Assembly (NCBI RefSeq): GCF_030323545.1
Contig: NZ_CP122954.1
Span: forward strand, 992,001 to 1,056,000
Length of the DNA: 64,000 nucleotides
Origin: Helicobacter pylori
GTDB taxonomy: Bacteria > Campylobacterota > Campylobacteria > Campylobacterales > Helicobacteraceae
Direction: 5' to 3'
The position numbers and the translations under genes were made by a program. The notes beneath the pieces are model-generated. The model saw nothing but the letters and a program-made list of their open reading frames with translations. It made no database searches and was not told the DNA's origin. This document shows, in pieces, positions 26,018-35,534 of this stretch; the stretch's first letter is position 1; each line of letters begins with the position of its first letter.

Positions 26018-26635
26018 TTGGAAATTTTAAGGCGAGAGTGTGGGGCGGTGGAAGAAAACGCTTATATTGTGAAGCTTTCTAGTGGGATAGATTTTATTAT
26101 CGATCCCGGATTTTCTAGCAGCGAATGGGTGTTAGAAAACGCCAAAAACCCTAAGGCGATTTTAATCACGCATGGGCATTATGATCATGTATGGGATAGC
26201 GCTCAATTGTCAAAAACCCTTAAAAACACCCCCATTTACGCCCCAAAAGACGATGTGTTCATGCTAGAAAATGATATTTTCCATTTAGGCATGCCGGTTT
26301 TTAGCCCCAATTTTAGCGTGCCTTGCAATAAGGGTTGCACCACTTTAGAGATAGAAAACACTACCATTAAATACTGGCATTTTCCCGGACACACGCCCGG
26401 TTGTTCTATCATAGAAATAGAAGGGGTGATTTTTAGTGGGGATTTTATTTTTTATCGCAGCATTGGTCGTTATGATTTCCCTTATTCTAATGAAAAAGAC
26501 ATGAAAGAGTCCCTGTTAAGGTTTCAAAATTTAGACTTTCCTAAAGACATAGAGATTTATCCAGGGCATGGGGATAAGACAAGTTTTTTTGCTGAAAGAG
26601 AGCATTCTAAAATTTGGGTTTCAAGGATGGCTTAA
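26018..26635 (+). CDS. Metallo-beta-lactamase-fold hydrolase (glyoxalase II-like)
   Basis: Cytoplasmic metal hydrolase, 205 residues (HP0813). The metal-binding motif is THGHYDHVWD near residue 50, with further ligands in FPGHTPGCSIIEI, FSGDFIFYRSIGRYDFPY and IYPGHGDKTSF. These match the glyoxalase II/YcbL branch, but no substrate can be assigned. The start is TTG at 26018, with AAGGGAG about 10 bases upstream. The E1-like gene begins directly after its stop, so the two are co-translated. Confidence 0.85.
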   Translation: MEILRRECGAVEENAYIVKLSSGIDFIIDPGFSSSEWVLENAKNPKAILITHGHYDHVWDSAQLSKTLKNTPIYAPKDDVFMLENDIFHLGMPVFSPNFSVPCNKGCTTLEIENTTIKYWHFPGHTPGCSIIEIEGVIFSGDFIFYRSIGRYDFPYSNEKDMKESLLRFQNLDFPKDIEIYPGHGDKTSFFAEREHSKIWVSRMA

Positions 26636-27403
26636 TTGTTAAGCCGGCCAGAAAAAGAGCGTTATTTACGCCATATCATGCTAGAAGATGTGGGCGAAGA
26701 AGGCCAATTGAAGCTTTTAAAATCTAGCGTTTTAGTCATTGGGGCTGGGGGTCTTGGATCAGCGGTTTTGATGTATTTGTGCGCCGCTGGGATAGGAAAA
26801 ATAGGTATTGTAGATTTTGATGTGGTAGATATGAGTAATTTGCAACGCCAGATTATCCATTCACAGGATTTTTTAAACCAATCTAAAGCCTCTAGCGCGA
26901 AAGCGCGCTTAAAACAACTCAATGCCGGTATTGAAATAGAGACTTTTGAAGAACGCTTTAAGGCTCATAACGCTCTTTCTCTCATAAAACCTTACGATTT
27001 TATCATAGACGCTACAGACAATTTCAACGCTAAATTTTTGATTAATGACGCTTGCGTGTTAGCCCAAAAACCCTATTCGCATGCCGGGGTTTTAAAATAC
27101 ATGGGGCAAAGCATGAGCGTTTTACCCCATAGCGCATGCTTAGCGTGTGTTTTTGATAAGCCCCCTAAAAAGGGATTAAATCCTATTTCAGGGCTTTTTG
27201 GGGTCTTACCCGGGGTTTTAGGGTGTATCCAAGCGAGCGAATGCCTTAAATATTTTTTAGGGTTTGAAACTTTACTTATAAATACTTTACTTATAGCCGA
27301 TATTAAAACAATGGATTTTAAAAAAATTCAAGCACCCAAAAACCCTGAATGTAGGGTTTGTGGCACGCATAAAATCACGCATTTACAAGATTATGAAATT
27401 TAG
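26636..27403 (+). CDS. E1-like adenylyltransferase, MoeB/ThiF family
   Basis: Activates the C-terminal Gly-Gly of a ubiquitin-like sulfur carrier by adenylation, 255 residues (HP0814). The N-terminal YLRHIMLEDVGEEGQLKL is followed by the nucleotide site VIGAGGLGSAVLMYL, DVVDMSNLQRQIIH and DATDNFNAKFLIND. Zinc cysteines lie in CLACVF and CRVCG. Both MoaD (15.3-15.5 kb here) and a thiamine ThiS are possible partners. MoaD in the same window makes the MoeB role plausible, and the presence of only thiE, thiD and thiM here gives no support for ThiF. TTG start. Confidence 0.85.
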   Translation: MLSRPEKERYLRHIMLEDVGEEGQLKLLKSSVLVIGAGGLGSAVLMYLCAAGIGKIGIVDFDVVDMSNLQRQIIHSQDFLNQSKASSAKARLKQLNAGIEIETFEERFKAHNALSLIKPYDFIIDATDNFNAKFLINDACVLAQKPYSHAGVLKYMGQSMSVLPHSACLACVFDKPPKKGLNPISGLFGVLPGVLGCIQASECLKYFLGFETLLINTLLIADIKTMDFKKIQAPKNPECRVCGTHKITHLQDYEI

Positions 27404-27418
27404 ATTAAGGGGTAAGTT

Positions 27419-28192
27419 TTGGATTTATCAACCATACTAGGCTTGGTATTGGCGGTCGCTTCTATTTCGCTAGGCGATATTTTAGAAGATGGTAACCCGT
27501 TGCACATTATCCATTTGAGTTCAGTCATCATCATCGTGCCTACTTCGCTTTTTGCCGCCATGACAGGCACACATGCTCGTTACGTGAAAGCCGCTTACAA
27601 AGAGATAAAAATTGTTTTTTTAAACCCTAAAATCAATTTAAACGAAACCATTAAAAATTTAGTGGAATTAGCCACTTTAGCCAGAAAAGATGGGGTGTTG
27701 AGTTTGGAGGGGCGAGTGGCGCAAATTGAAGACGATTTCACCCGTAATGGCTTGTCTATGATCATAGATGGCAAGGATCTCAAATCCGTTAAGGAAAGCT
27801 TAGAAATCAGCATTGAAGAAATGGAAGAGTATTACCACGGCGCCGCTCATTATTGGGAGACGGCCGGCGAGACCGCTCCTACTATGGGGTTAGTGGGGGC
27901 GGTTATGGGGCTTATGCTAGCCTTGCAAAAACTGGACAACCCGGCTGAAATGGCAGCAGGAATTGCTGGGGCTTTTACGGCTACTGTTACAGGAATTATG
28001 TGTTCTTATGCGATTTTTGGCCCTTTTGGGCATAAGCTCAAGGCTAAGTCTAAAGACATTATTAAAGAAAAAACCGTTCTTTTAGAGGGGATTTTAGGCA
28101 TCGCTAATGGGGAAAACCCAAGGGATTTAGAAAACAAACTCTTAAACTACATCGCTCCCGGTGAGCCTAAAAAATCCCAATTTGAGGGCTAA
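27419..28192 (+). CDS. motA: Flagellar motor stator protein MotA
   Basis: Proton-channel subunit of the flagellar stator in the inner membrane, 257 residues. Four membrane segments: two near the N-terminus (STILGLVLAVASISLGDIL, SSVIIIVPTSLFAAMTG) and two after residue 150 (MGLVGAVMGLMLALQK, GIAGAFTATVTGIMCSYAIFG). Between them lies a large cytoplasmic domain with charged residues that contact FliG. The start is TTG, preceded by AAGGGGTAAG. motB follows after two bases, so the stator pair is translationally coupled. Confidence 0.96.
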   Translation: MDLSTILGLVLAVASISLGDILEDGNPLHIIHLSSVIIIVPTSLFAAMTGTHARYVKAAYKEIKIVFLNPKINLNETIKNLVELATLARKDGVLSLEGRVAQIEDDFTRNGLSMIIDGKDLKSVKESLEISIEEMEEYYHGAAHYWETAGETAPTMGLVGAVMGLMLALQKLDNPAEMAAGIAGAFTATVTGIMCSYAIFGPFGHKLKAKSKDIIKEKTVLLEGILGIANGENPRDLENKLLNYIAPGEPKKSQFEG

Positions 28193-28194
28193 AC

Positions 28195-28962
28195 ATGGCT
28201 AAGAAAAACAAACCCACCGAATGCCCCGCCGGCGAAAAATGGGCGGTTCCTTATGCGGACTTTTTGTCGTTGTTGCTCGCGCTTTTTATCGCTCTTTATG
28301 CCATTTCAGCGGTCAATAAATCCAAAGTGGAAGCCTTAAAAACCGAATTCATTAAGATTTTTAATTACGCTCCCAAGCCAGAGGCGATGCAGCCGGTTTT
28401 AGTGATCCCACCTGATTCAGGGAAAGAAGAAGAGCAAATGGCGAGCGAAAGCTCCAAACCGGCTTCGCAAAATACCGAAACAAAAGCCACTATCGCTCGC
28501 AAAGGCGAAGGCAGTGTTTTAGAGCAAATTGATCAAGGCTCTATCTTAAAGCTCCCCTCTAATTTGCTGTTTGAAAACGCTGCATCAGATACTATCAATC
28601 AAGACATGATGCTCTATATTGAACGGATCGCTAAAATCATTCAAAAACTCCCTAAAAGGGTGCATATTAATGTGAGAGGTTTTACAGACAACACGCCTTT
28701 AGCTAAAACCCGTTTTAAAAGCCACTATGAATTAGCCGCCAATCGCGCTTATAGGGTGATGAAAGTCCTTATACAATACGGCGTGGATCCTAACCAATTG
28801 TCTTTTTCTTCTTATGGCTCTACCAACCCTATCGCGCCTAATGATTCCTTAGAAAACAGAATGAAAAACAATCGTGTGGAAATCTTTTTTTCAACCGATG
28901 CGAACGATTTGAGTAAGATCCATTCTATTTTAGATAATGAGTTCAACCCCCACCAAGAATGA
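28195..28962 (+). CDS. motB: Flagellar motor stator protein MotB
   Basis: Peptidoglycan-anchored stator subunit, 255 residues. The single membrane helix contains the essential proton-binding Asp (PYADFLSLLLALFIALYAIS, about residues 19-38). The periplasmic OmpA-like domain starts near residue 120 (LPSNLLFENAASDTI) with the peptidoglycan motif HINVRGFTDNTPLAKTRF and NRAYRVMKVLI, ending in NNRVEIFFSTD. It is coupled to motA upstream; the next gene follows after three bases. Confidence 0.96.
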   Translation: MAKKNKPTECPAGEKWAVPYADFLSLLLALFIALYAISAVNKSKVEALKTEFIKIFNYAPKPEAMQPVLVIPPDSGKEEEQMASESSKPASQNTETKATIARKGEGSVLEQIDQGSILKLPSNLLFENAASDTINQDMMLYIERIAKIIQKLPKRVHINVRGFTDNTPLAKTRFKSHYELAANRAYRVMKVLIQYGVDPNQLSFSSYGSTNPIAPNDSLENRMKNNRVEIFFSTDANDLSKIHSILDNEFNPHQE

Positions 28963-28965
28963 GCC

Positions 28966-29403
28966 ATGAATAAATTTTTTCTCTTCATCTTTCTTTTTTT
29001 AGCGAGCCTTATTGCTAGAGAAAAGGACGCTTCTTCAAACCTTTTTGATTTGATTGATAAAGGGATCAACAGAGAACAAGAACTAAAAGAGCAGGAGCAA
29101 AAAACGCGCTTAAAACTGGCTCAAAGCCCTTTAGTGGCTTTAGAGATTGTCCCCCAAGAAACGCCCTATTTAGAATGGCAAGGGGCTAGGGAGTCGTATT
29201 ATTTAAAGGTGAGCGCTGTCGTGGAGAGCGTGGTTATCTTAAAAATTGATATCAATCAAGGGCGTTCTTGCTCGCTCTACCCCACGCCTAAAAGCGTTTC
29301 TTTAGTGAGGAATCAAAGCGTAGCCTATGAAATTTTATGCGAAAACCAGCCCTTGTGGATTGAAGTGAGCACGAATTTAGGCAAACGCACCTTTCAGTTT
29401 TAA
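28966..29403 (+). CDS. Exported protein of unknown function in the motAB row (HP0817 position)
   Basis: A 145-residue protein with a signal peptide (KFFLFIFLFLASLIA, about residues 3-17). A short charged helix with coiled-coil character follows (EQELKEQEQKTRLKLA), then a beta-rich domain (YYLKVSAVVESVVILKIDI). The C-terminal FQF is reminiscent of outer-membrane or periplasmic proteins. Two cysteines (SCSLYP, ILCENQP) could form a disulfide. It begins three bases after motB and is probably co-transcribed; a link to motility is only positional. Confidence 0.7.
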   Translation: MNKFFLFIFLFLASLIAREKDASSNLFDLIDKGINREQELKEQEQKTRLKLAQSPLVALEIVPQETPYLEWQGARESYYLKVSAVVESVVILKIDINQGRSCSLYPTPKSVSLVRNQSVAYEILCENQPLWIEVSTNLGKRTFQF

Positions 29404-29513
29404 TTTTATTAGTTTTTGGCTTTGTTTTAAAAAAGCTTGTGCTTATTATAATTAAAATGATAAGAACTTGATTCAAACCCAATATTAAAAAAACCTTTTT
29501 ATATAAAATAAGT

Positions 29514-31184
29514 TTGGTTATAATGCTAGGCATGGGCGTTTTTAAACAATTGATCAAAGAATTGTATGAATGGTTGCTCTATTCTATAGATGTGGCTACG
29601 CAGCATTTAGTTGCCGTGGTGTTAAAAATAAGCGTGGTAAAATATTTGATAAAAGAATTTCATGATCGCTTCATTTATTTTATAGACTTGATTGCACAGC
29701 ATTTTATCATCGTTGCACTTTCTGGTTTTTTTGTGCTGGTGTTTGGGGTTTTGATTGGGGTTTTGGTGTTTTATAATTCAAAGGCTAGGGCGTTCTTGCT
29801 CCCTATAGTGAATTTCCTTTACACCATCCCATCGCTTGCGTTATTCGCTTTACTCATTCCTGTGATTGGGGTTGGGTTAAAAAACGCGCTTTTAGTGTTG
29901 GTCTTATACGGCTTATTACCCATTGTCCATAGCACTTATAACGCTTTAAAAGAGGTGAGAGAAGAAGTCATTAAGGCCGCTATTGGGCTAGGGTGTAACC
30001 CCAAAGAGTTGTTTTTTAGGGTGCACTTCTTGCTCGCTATCCCCCAAATTTTAGTGGGTTTAAGGATTGCGGTGGTGATGTTAGTGGCGATGGCTGGGAT
30101 TGGAGCGCTCATTGGGGCTGGAGGCTTAGGGCAGGCGATCTTTAGAGGGCTAAACACGCAAAACACCACGCTTTTAGTGGCGGGTAGTTTGATCATTGCT
30201 CTTTTTAGTGTTTTAGCGGATAAATTTGTGAGCGTCTTTCAGCATGAAAACGCCTTGCAACGCCTATTTTCTCAAAACGCCACCAAAAAACAAAAAAGAA
30301 AAGTTTATCTTAATTTAGCGGTGTTCCTTTTTTTATTGCTAGCGAGCACTTTATGGCTTATTCCTAGAAACGCCATAGAAGAAAAGCCCTTAGTCGTGGC
30401 GACAAAACCTAGCAGCGAGCAGTATATTTTGGGCGAGGTTTTAAGCCTTTTGTTAGAAAAACACCATATCCCTATCAAGCGAGCGTTTGGCATTGGCGGG
30501 GGGACGATGAATATCCATCCGGCATTAATTAGGGGCGATTTTGATTTGTATGTGGAATATACCGGCACCGCTTGGGTGAACACGCTCAAAAACCCTTTGA
30601 CTCAAAAAGTGGATTTTGAAACGATTAAAAAGCGTTATGAGAAGGAATTTAATCTTTTATGGGTGGGGCTTTTGGGCTTTAATAACACCTATTCCTTAGC
30701 GATTTCTAAAGAAGACGCTCAAAAATACGCGATTGAAACTTTCAGCGATTTAGCCTTTCATAGCCCAAATTTTGATTTTGGAGCGGAGTTTGACTTTTTT
30801 GAAAGAGAGGACGCTTTTAAAGGATTAGTGAAAGCCTATCCATTCCATTTTAGAAGTTTGCATGAAATGGATATTAATTTGCGCTATAAAAGTTTTGAAT
30901 CCCATAAAATCAACGCTTTAGATGTCTTCACTACAGACGCTCAAATCAAAGAGCTAAATTTAAAGGTGCTTAAGGACGATAAAGGGTTTTTCCCCAATTA
31001 TCAGGCCGGTATTGTTATGAGAAAAGAAATTGTAAAAAAGTATCCGGAAGCGTTAAAAATCTTAGAAAAATTGGATTCAAAATTTAGCGATGAAATGATG
31101 CAAGATTTAAACTATCAGGTGGAAGTGTTGAAAAAAAGCCCCCAAATAGTCGCTAAAGATTTTTTAGAAAGATTGGGATTATAA
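29514..31184 (+). CDS. Osmoprotectant ABC transporter, fused permease and substrate-binding protein (ProWX type)
   Basis: A 556-residue fusion (HP0818). The permease domain (about 80-245) has an EAA loop, EEVIKAAIGLGCNPKELFF. A further membrane helix (about 265-282) tethers a periplasmic OpuAC-like binding domain (from about 290; VVATKPSSEQYILGEVL, GTMNIHPALIRGDFDLYVEYTGTAW). Such fusions import glycine betaine, choline or similar compatible solutes. The N-terminus has a near-tandem 32-residue duplication (from LIKELYEW and from LIKEFHDR). The start is uncertain: TTG 29514 or ATG 29523 or 29532. A TATAAT at 29518-29523 overlaps the first two. Confidence 0.87.
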   Translation: MVIMLGMGVFKQLIKELYEWLLYSIDVATQHLVAVVLKISVVKYLIKEFHDRFIYFIDLIAQHFIIVALSGFFVLVFGVLIGVLVFYNSKARAFLLPIVNFLYTIPSLALFALLIPVIGVGLKNALLVLVLYGLLPIVHSTYNALKEVREEVIKAAIGLGCNPKELFFRVHFLLAIPQILVGLRIAVVMLVAMAGIGALIGAGGLGQAIFRGLNTQNTTLLVAGSLIIALFSVLADKFVSVFQHENALQRLFSQNATKKQKRKVYLNLAVFLFLLLASTLWLIPRNAIEEKPLVVATKPSSEQYILGEVLSLLLEKHHIPIKRAFGIGGGTMNIHPALIRGDFDLYVEYTGTAWVNTLKNPLTQKVDFETIKKRYEKEFNLLWVGLLGFNNTYSLAISKEDAQKYAIETFSDLAFHSPNFDFGAEFDFFEREDAFKGLVKAYPFHFRSLHEMDINLRYKSFESHKINALDVFTTDAQIKELNLKVLKDDKGFFPNYQAGIVMRKEIVKKYPEALKILEKLDSKFSDEMMQDLNYQVEVLKKSPQIVAKDFLERLGL

Positions 31185-31187
31185 AGC

Positions 31188-31829
31188 ATGAAAGAAATCG
31201 TTACCATAGAGAATGTGTCTTTTAACTACCACAATCGCGCTGTTTTTAAGGATTTTAATTTAAGCATTCAAGAGAGGGATTTTTTATGCGTTTTAGGGGA
31301 GAGTGGGAGCGGTAAAAGCACGCTTTTAGGCTTGATTTTAGGGCTTTTAAAACCCAGTCTGGGGAGCGTTAAAATCTTTAATGAGACCCTTTCAAACAAC
31401 GCTTTTTTACGCCAAAAAATAGGCTATATCGCTCAAGGCAATTCCTTATTCTCTCATTTAAACGCCATGCAAAACATGACTTTTTGCCTTAATTTACAAG
31501 GCATAGATAAAGAAACCGCTCAAAAAGAGGCCAAAGCCTTAGCGTTAAAAATGGGGTTAGAGGAGAGCCTTATGGATAAATTCCCTAACGAATTGAGTGG
31601 GGGGCAAGCCCAAAGAGTGGGCATTATTAGGGGGATTATCCATAGGCCAGAACTCATTTTATTAGACGAGCCTTTTAGCGCTTTAGATAGTTTTAATCGT
31701 AAGAATTTGCAAGATCTCATCAAAGAGATACACCAAAATTCTCACGCTACTTTCATTATGGTAACGCATGATGAAAGCGAGGCTCAAAAGTTGGCCACAA
31801 AAACCCTAGAAATCAAAGCCCTTAAATAA
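31188..31829 (+). CDS. proV: ABC transporter ATP-binding protein, osmoprotectant type (ProV-like)
   Basis: Energy-coupling ATPase for the ProWX-type protein just upstream, 213 residues. Walker A is GESGSGKST near residue 40, the signature is ELSGGQAQRVGIIRG near residue 138, Walker B and D-loop are LILLDEPFSALD, and the switch His is in MVTHDESEA. It lacks the C-terminal CBS regulatory domains of longer ProV proteins, so it is a minimal ATPase. It begins 3 bases after the permease stop and is followed by the convergent small lipoprotein gene. Confidence 0.9.
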   Translation: MKEIVTIENVSFNYHNRAVFKDFNLSIQERDFLCVLGESGSGKSTLLGLILGLLKPSLGSVKIFNETLSNNAFLRQKIGYIAQGNSLFSHLNAMQNMTFCLNLQGIDKETAQKEAKALALKMGLEESLMDKFPNELSGGQAQRVGIIRGIIHRPELILLDEPFSALDSFNRKNLQDLIKEIHQNSHATFIMVTHDESEAQKLATKTLEIKALK

Positions 31830-31840
31830 GAGCAATGATT

Positions 31841-32020
31841 TTAAGGCTGATTTAAAAATTCTGGCGTGGTGTTGTTGGTGGGCGTTTGCATAGAGGAATT
31901 AGAGCTGTTTGAAGTTTTTTTAGCGGGTTTTCCATTGAATGGGGGGGCTTTATAGCCGCAAGCTTGAATCGTTATGGCTACAAGCGTTAAAAAGCATGTT
32001 AAGATCAGTTTATGGAACAA
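31841..32020 (-). CDS. Small LptM-like lipoprotein (59 residues), TTG start
   Basis: On the minus strand a frame from TTG 32020 reads MFHKLILTCFLTLVAITIQA then CGYKAPPFNGKPAKK, a Ser/Asn/Thr-rich linker and the end FLNQP. A GGAG ribosome-binding site lies 8 bases before the TTG. The hydrophobic core followed by QAC is a type II signal peptide. The sequence after Cys (CGYKAPPF) resembles the CGxKGPL signature of LptM/YifL, a small lipoprotein that helps mature the LPS translocon LptD-LptE. A C7 run (G7 at 31941-31947 on the plus strand) lies just after the Cys codon and could slip. The start overlaps the divergent gene by nine bases. Confidence 0.75.
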   Translation of the reverse strand: MFHKLILTCFLTLVAITIQACGYKAPPFNGKPAKKTSNSSNSSMQTPTNNTTPEFLNQP

Positions 32021-32473
32021 AATATTTTCTCCTTACTCATTCAAAAAAAGTCTTATAAAAAGCTTGAAACTCTTTTGAAACTCAAAAAGCTTAAGGTTTT
32101 TATGCCTTTAAGTTTACAAGAAAATTTGCTTTTTATCTTCATAAAAGACTCTAAATTGCTTTTTGCGTTTAAAGATCTTTGGGCGTCTAAAGAATTTAAC
32201 CAGCGATTCGCTAAAGAAATCAGCTATTTTTTAAACACGCAAGGGCATGCTTATGGGTTTGACGGGTTAAACGGGTTAGAAATTTTAGGCTATGTGCCTA
32301 AAGATTCCTTAGAAAAAGCCAATTTTTATGCCCCCATTAAAAAACAAGCCCGTTTTTATCGCCCTAGCGCTTTAGGGTTGTTCCATAACCCCATTAAAGA
32401 CGCTCGTTTGCATGAATGTTTTGAAAAAGCGCGCGCTTTGATCCACTACCAACGAAGTTTTTTTGAGGAATGA
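32012..32473 (+). CDS. Conserved protein of unknown function upstream of uvrC (HP0820 position)
   Basis: A 153-residue cytoplasmic protein with no recognised domain. The N-terminus is Lys/Leu-rich (SYKKLETLLKLKKLKVF). A DciA/DUF721-like arrangement was considered but not established. The C-terminal KQARFYRPSALGLFHNPIKDARLHECFEKA segment looks conserved. It ends one base before uvrC, so co-translation with the excision nuclease is likely. Its ATG lies inside the start region of the divergent LptM-like gene, so the two promoters must overlap the opposite coding regions. Confidence 0.7.
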   Translation: MEQNIFSLLIQKKSYKKLETLLKLKKLKVFMPLSLQENLLFIFIKDSKLLFAFKDLWASKEFNQRFAKEISYFLNTQGHAYGFDGLNGLEILGYVPKDSLEKANFYAPIKKQARFYRPSALGLFHNPIKDARLHECFEKARALIHYQRSFFEE

Positions 32474-34258
32474 ATGGCTGATTTATTGTCCAGTTTGAAA
32501 AACCTTCCTAATAGCAGTGGCGTGTATCAATATTTTGATAAAAACCGCCAACTGCTCTATATCGGTAAGGCGAAAAATTTAAAAAAGCGCATCAAAAGCT
32601 ATTTTTCTATCCATAACAATGAAATCACGCCCAACCATCGCGCAAGCTTACGAATCCAAATGATGGTCAAACAAATCGCTTTTTTAGAAACCATTTTAGT
32701 GGAAAACGAGCAAGACGCTTTGATTTTAGAAAACTCTTTAATCAAGCAGCTCAAGCCCAAATACAACATTCTTTTAAGAGACGATAAAACTTATCCTTAT
32801 ATTTATATGGATTTTTCCACCGATTTCCCTATCCCTTTAATCACACGAAAAATTTTAAAACAGCCTGGCGTTAAATATTTTGGCCCTTTTACGAGCGGGG
32901 CTAAGGATATTTTGGACAGCTTGTATGAATTGCTCCCATTGGTTCAAAAGAAAAATTGCATTAAGGATAAAAAGGCATGCATGTTTTATCAAATAGAGCG
33001 TTGTAAAGCCCCATGCGAGAATAAAATCACCAAAGAAGAGTATTTGAAAATCGCTAAAGAATGTTTAGAAATGATTGAAAATAAAGACAAACTCATCAAA
33101 GAGCTTGAATTAAAAATGGAGCGCCTTTCTAATAACTTGCGTTTTGAAGAAGCCCTCATTTATAGAGATAGGATTGCAAAAATCCAAAAAATCGCCCCTT
33201 TCACTTGCATGGATTTAGCCAAACTCTATGATTTGGATATTTTTGCTTTTTATAGTGGGGGCAATAAGGCGGTGTTAGTGAAAATGTTTATGCGTGGGGG
33301 TAAAATCATTTCTTCAGCGTTTGAAAAAATCCACTCTCTTAATGGGTTTGACACTGATGAAGCGATGAAACAAGCCATTATCAATCATTACCAATCGCAT
33401 TTGCCTTTAATGCCAGAACAGATTTTATTGAACGCTTGCTCTAATGAAACGCTTAAAGAATTGCAAGATTTTATCTCTCACCAATGCTCTAAAAAAATCG
33501 CTCTTAGTATTCCTAAAAAAGGCGATAAGCTCGCTTTAATAGAAATCGCTATGAAAAACGCTCAAGAGATTTTTAGCCAAGAAAAAACCTCTAATGAAGA
33601 TCGGATTTTAGAAGAAGCGCGATCGCTCTTTAAATTAGAGTGCATGCCTTATAGGGTGGAAATCTTTGACACAAGCCACCATGCCAACAGCCAATGCGTG
33701 GGGGGAATGGTCGTGTATGAAAATCATGAATTTCAAAAAAACTCCTATCGGCGCTACCATTTAAAAGGCTCTAATGAATACACTCAAATGAGCGAATTGC
33801 TCACCAGAAGGGCTTTAGATTTTGCTAAAGAGCCACCGCCTAATTTGTGGGTGATCGATGGAGGGAGGGCACAATTAAACATCGCTTTAGAAATTTTAAA
33901 AAGCAGCGGGAGTTTTGTAGAAGTGATCGCTATTTCTAAAGAAAAAAGGGATTCTAAAGCTTATCGCTCTAAAGGGGGTGCTAAAGACATTATCCACACC
34001 GCTAACGATACTTTTAAATTGCTCCCTAGCGACAAGCGCTTGCAGTGGGTGCAAAAATTGCGCGATGAAAGCCACCGGTATGCGATAAACTTCCATAGAT
34101 CCACTAAACTTAAAAACATGAAACAAATCGCTCTTTTAAAAGAAAAGGGTATAGGAGAAGCCAGCATGAAAAAATTGTTGGATTATTTTGGGAGTTTTGA
34201 AGCGATAGAAAAAGCGAGCGAGCAAGAAAAAAACGCCGTTTTAAAAAAACGAATCTAA
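32474..34258 (+). CDS. uvrC: Excinuclease ABC subunit C
   Basis: Nucleotide-excision repair nuclease that makes both incisions around a lesion with UvrB, 594 residues. The GIY-YIG domain is at the N-terminus ([30 protein letters not shown]). The UvrB-binding UVR motif lies near residue 205 ([23 protein letters not shown]). The RNase H-like 3' domain has [19 protein letters not shown] and [13 protein letters not shown] helix-hairpin-helix region at the end ([20 protein letters not shown]) binds DNA. Cysteines in [16 protein letters not shown] fit the Fe-S/zinc site of UvrC. Confidence 0.96.
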   Translation: MADLLSSLKNLPNSSGVYQYFDKNRQLLYIGKAKNLKKRIKSYFSIHNNEITPNHRASLRIQMMVKQIAFLETILVENEQDALILENSLIKQLKPKYNILLRDDKTYPYIYMDFSTDFPIPLITRKILKQPGVKYFGPFTSGAKDILDSLYELLPLVQKKNCIKDKKACMFYQIERCKAPCENKITKEEYLKIAKECLEMIENKDKLIKELELKMERLSNNLRFEEALIYRDRIAKIQKIAPFTCMDLAKLYDLDIFAFYSGGNKAVLVKMFMRGGKIISSAFEKIHSLNGFDTDEAMKQAIINHYQSHLPLMPEQILLNACSNETLKELQDFISHQCSKKIALSIPKKGDKLALIEIAMKNAQEIFSQEKTSNEDRILEEARSLFKLECMPYRVEIFDTSHHANSQCVGGMVVYENHEFQKNSYRRYHLKGSNEYTQMSELLTRRALDFAKEPPPNLWVIDGGRAQLNIALEILKSSGSFVEVIAISKEKRDSKAYRSKGGAKDIIHTANDTFKLLPSDKRLQWVQKLRDESHRYAINFHRSTKLKNMKQIALLKEKGIGEASMKKLLDYFGSFEAIEKASEQEKNAVLKKRI

Positions 34259-34268
34259 AGGAAAAAAC

Positions 34269-35534
34269 ATGAAAAAAAGATTGAATATAGGGCTTGTGGG
34301 TTTAGGGTGTGTGGGGAGCGCGGTCGCTAAAATCTTACAAGAAAATCAAGAAATCATTAAAGACAGAGCCGGCGTGGAAATTGTGATTAAAAAAGCGGTG
34401 GTGCGAGATGTGAAAAAACACAAAGGCTATCCTTTTGAAATCAGTAATGATTTAGAAAGCCTGATAGAAGATGAAGAGATTGATATTATCGTGGAGCTTA
34501 TGGGTGGGGTGGAAGCGCCTTATCTTTTAGCTAAAAAAACTTTAGCCAAACAAAAAGCCTTCGTTACAGCCAATAAAGCCATGTTAGCGTATCACCGCTA
34601 TGAATTAGAACAAATCGCTAAAAACACCCCCATAGGCTTTGAAGCGAGCGTGTGTGGGGGTATCCCTATTATCAAGGCTTTAAAAGACGGCTTGAGCGCT
34701 AATCACATCCTTTCTTTTAAAGGGATTTTAAACGGCACCAGCAATTACATTTTAAGCCAGATGTTTAAAAATCAAGCGAGCTTTAAGGACGCTTTGAAAG
34801 ACGCCCAACATTTAGGCTATGCGGAATTGAACCCTGAATTTGACATTAAGGGCATTGATGCGGCGCACAAATTATTGATTTTAGCGTCTTTAGCCTATGG
34901 CATTGATGCGAAATTAGAAGAAATTTTAATTGAAGGCATTGAAAAAATAGAGCCAGACGACATGGAGTTTGCTAAAGAATTTGGTTATAGCATCAAACTT
35001 TTAGGCATCGCTAAAAAACACCCAGATTGCATTGAATTAAGGGTGCATCCAAGCATGATTAAAAAGGAATGCATGCTCTCTAAAGTAGATGGGGTGATGA
35101 ACGCTATAAGCGTTATAGGGGATAAGGTGGGCGAGACTTTGTATTATGGGGCTGGGGCTGGGGGAGAGCCTACCGCAAGCGCGGTCATTAGCGATATTAT
35201 AGAAATCGCAAGGAAAAAAAGCTCTTTAATGCTAGGCTTTGAAACCCCTCAAAAACTCCCCCTAAAACCCAAAGAAGAAATCCAATGCGCTTATTATGTG
35301 CGTTTGTTAGTGAGCGATGAAAAAGGGGTTTTTTCTCAAATTAGCGCGATTTTAGCCCAAAACGATATTTCGCTCAACAATGTCTTACAAAAAGAAATCC
35401 CACATTCCAACAAGGCTAAAATCTTGTTTTCCACGCACACCACCAACGAAAATTCTATGCTGAACGCCCTTAAAGAGCTTGAAAATCTAAAAAGCGTGTT
35501 GGATACCCCCAAAATGATCCGTTTGGAACATTGA
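34269..35534 (+). CDS. hom: Homoserine dehydrogenase
   Basis: Reduces aspartate semialdehyde to homoserine for threonine and methionine synthesis, 421 residues. It has the NAD(P) fold [38 protein letters not shown], the catalytic region [16 protein letters not shown] and [19 protein letters not shown]-terminal ACT domain from about residue 345 ([21 protein letters not shown]) suggests feedback control by threonine. It is 10 bases after uvrC with an AAAGGAAAAAAC ribosome-binding site, and yraN follows directly. Confidence 0.96.
   Translation: MKKRLNIGLVGLGCVGSAVAKILQENQEIIKDRAGVEIVIKKAVVRDVKKHKGYPFEISNDLESLIEDEEIDIIVELMGGVEAPYLLAKKTLAKQKAFVTANKAMLAYHRYELEQIAKNTPIGFEASVCGGIPIIKALKDGLSANHILSFKGILNGTSNYILSQMFKNQASFKDALKDAQHLGYAELNPEFDIKGIDAAHKLLILASLAYGIDAKLEEILIEGIEKIEPDDMEFAKEFGYSIKLLGIAKKHPDCIELRVHPSMIKKECMLSKVDGVMNAISVIGDKVGETLYYGAGAGGEPTASAVISDIIEIARKKSSLMLGFETPQKLPLKPKEEIQCAYYVRLLVSDEKGVFSQISAILAQNDISLNNVLQKEIPHSNKAKILFSTHTTNENSMLNALKELENLKSVLDTPKMIRLEH

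Noticed and set aside
29518-29523. TATAAT at the start of the ProWX-like gene as proof of a later translation start
   Set aside because: AT-rich DNA produces such hexamers often; the upstream frame and the duplication leave the start unresolved, so it was kept as a note only.
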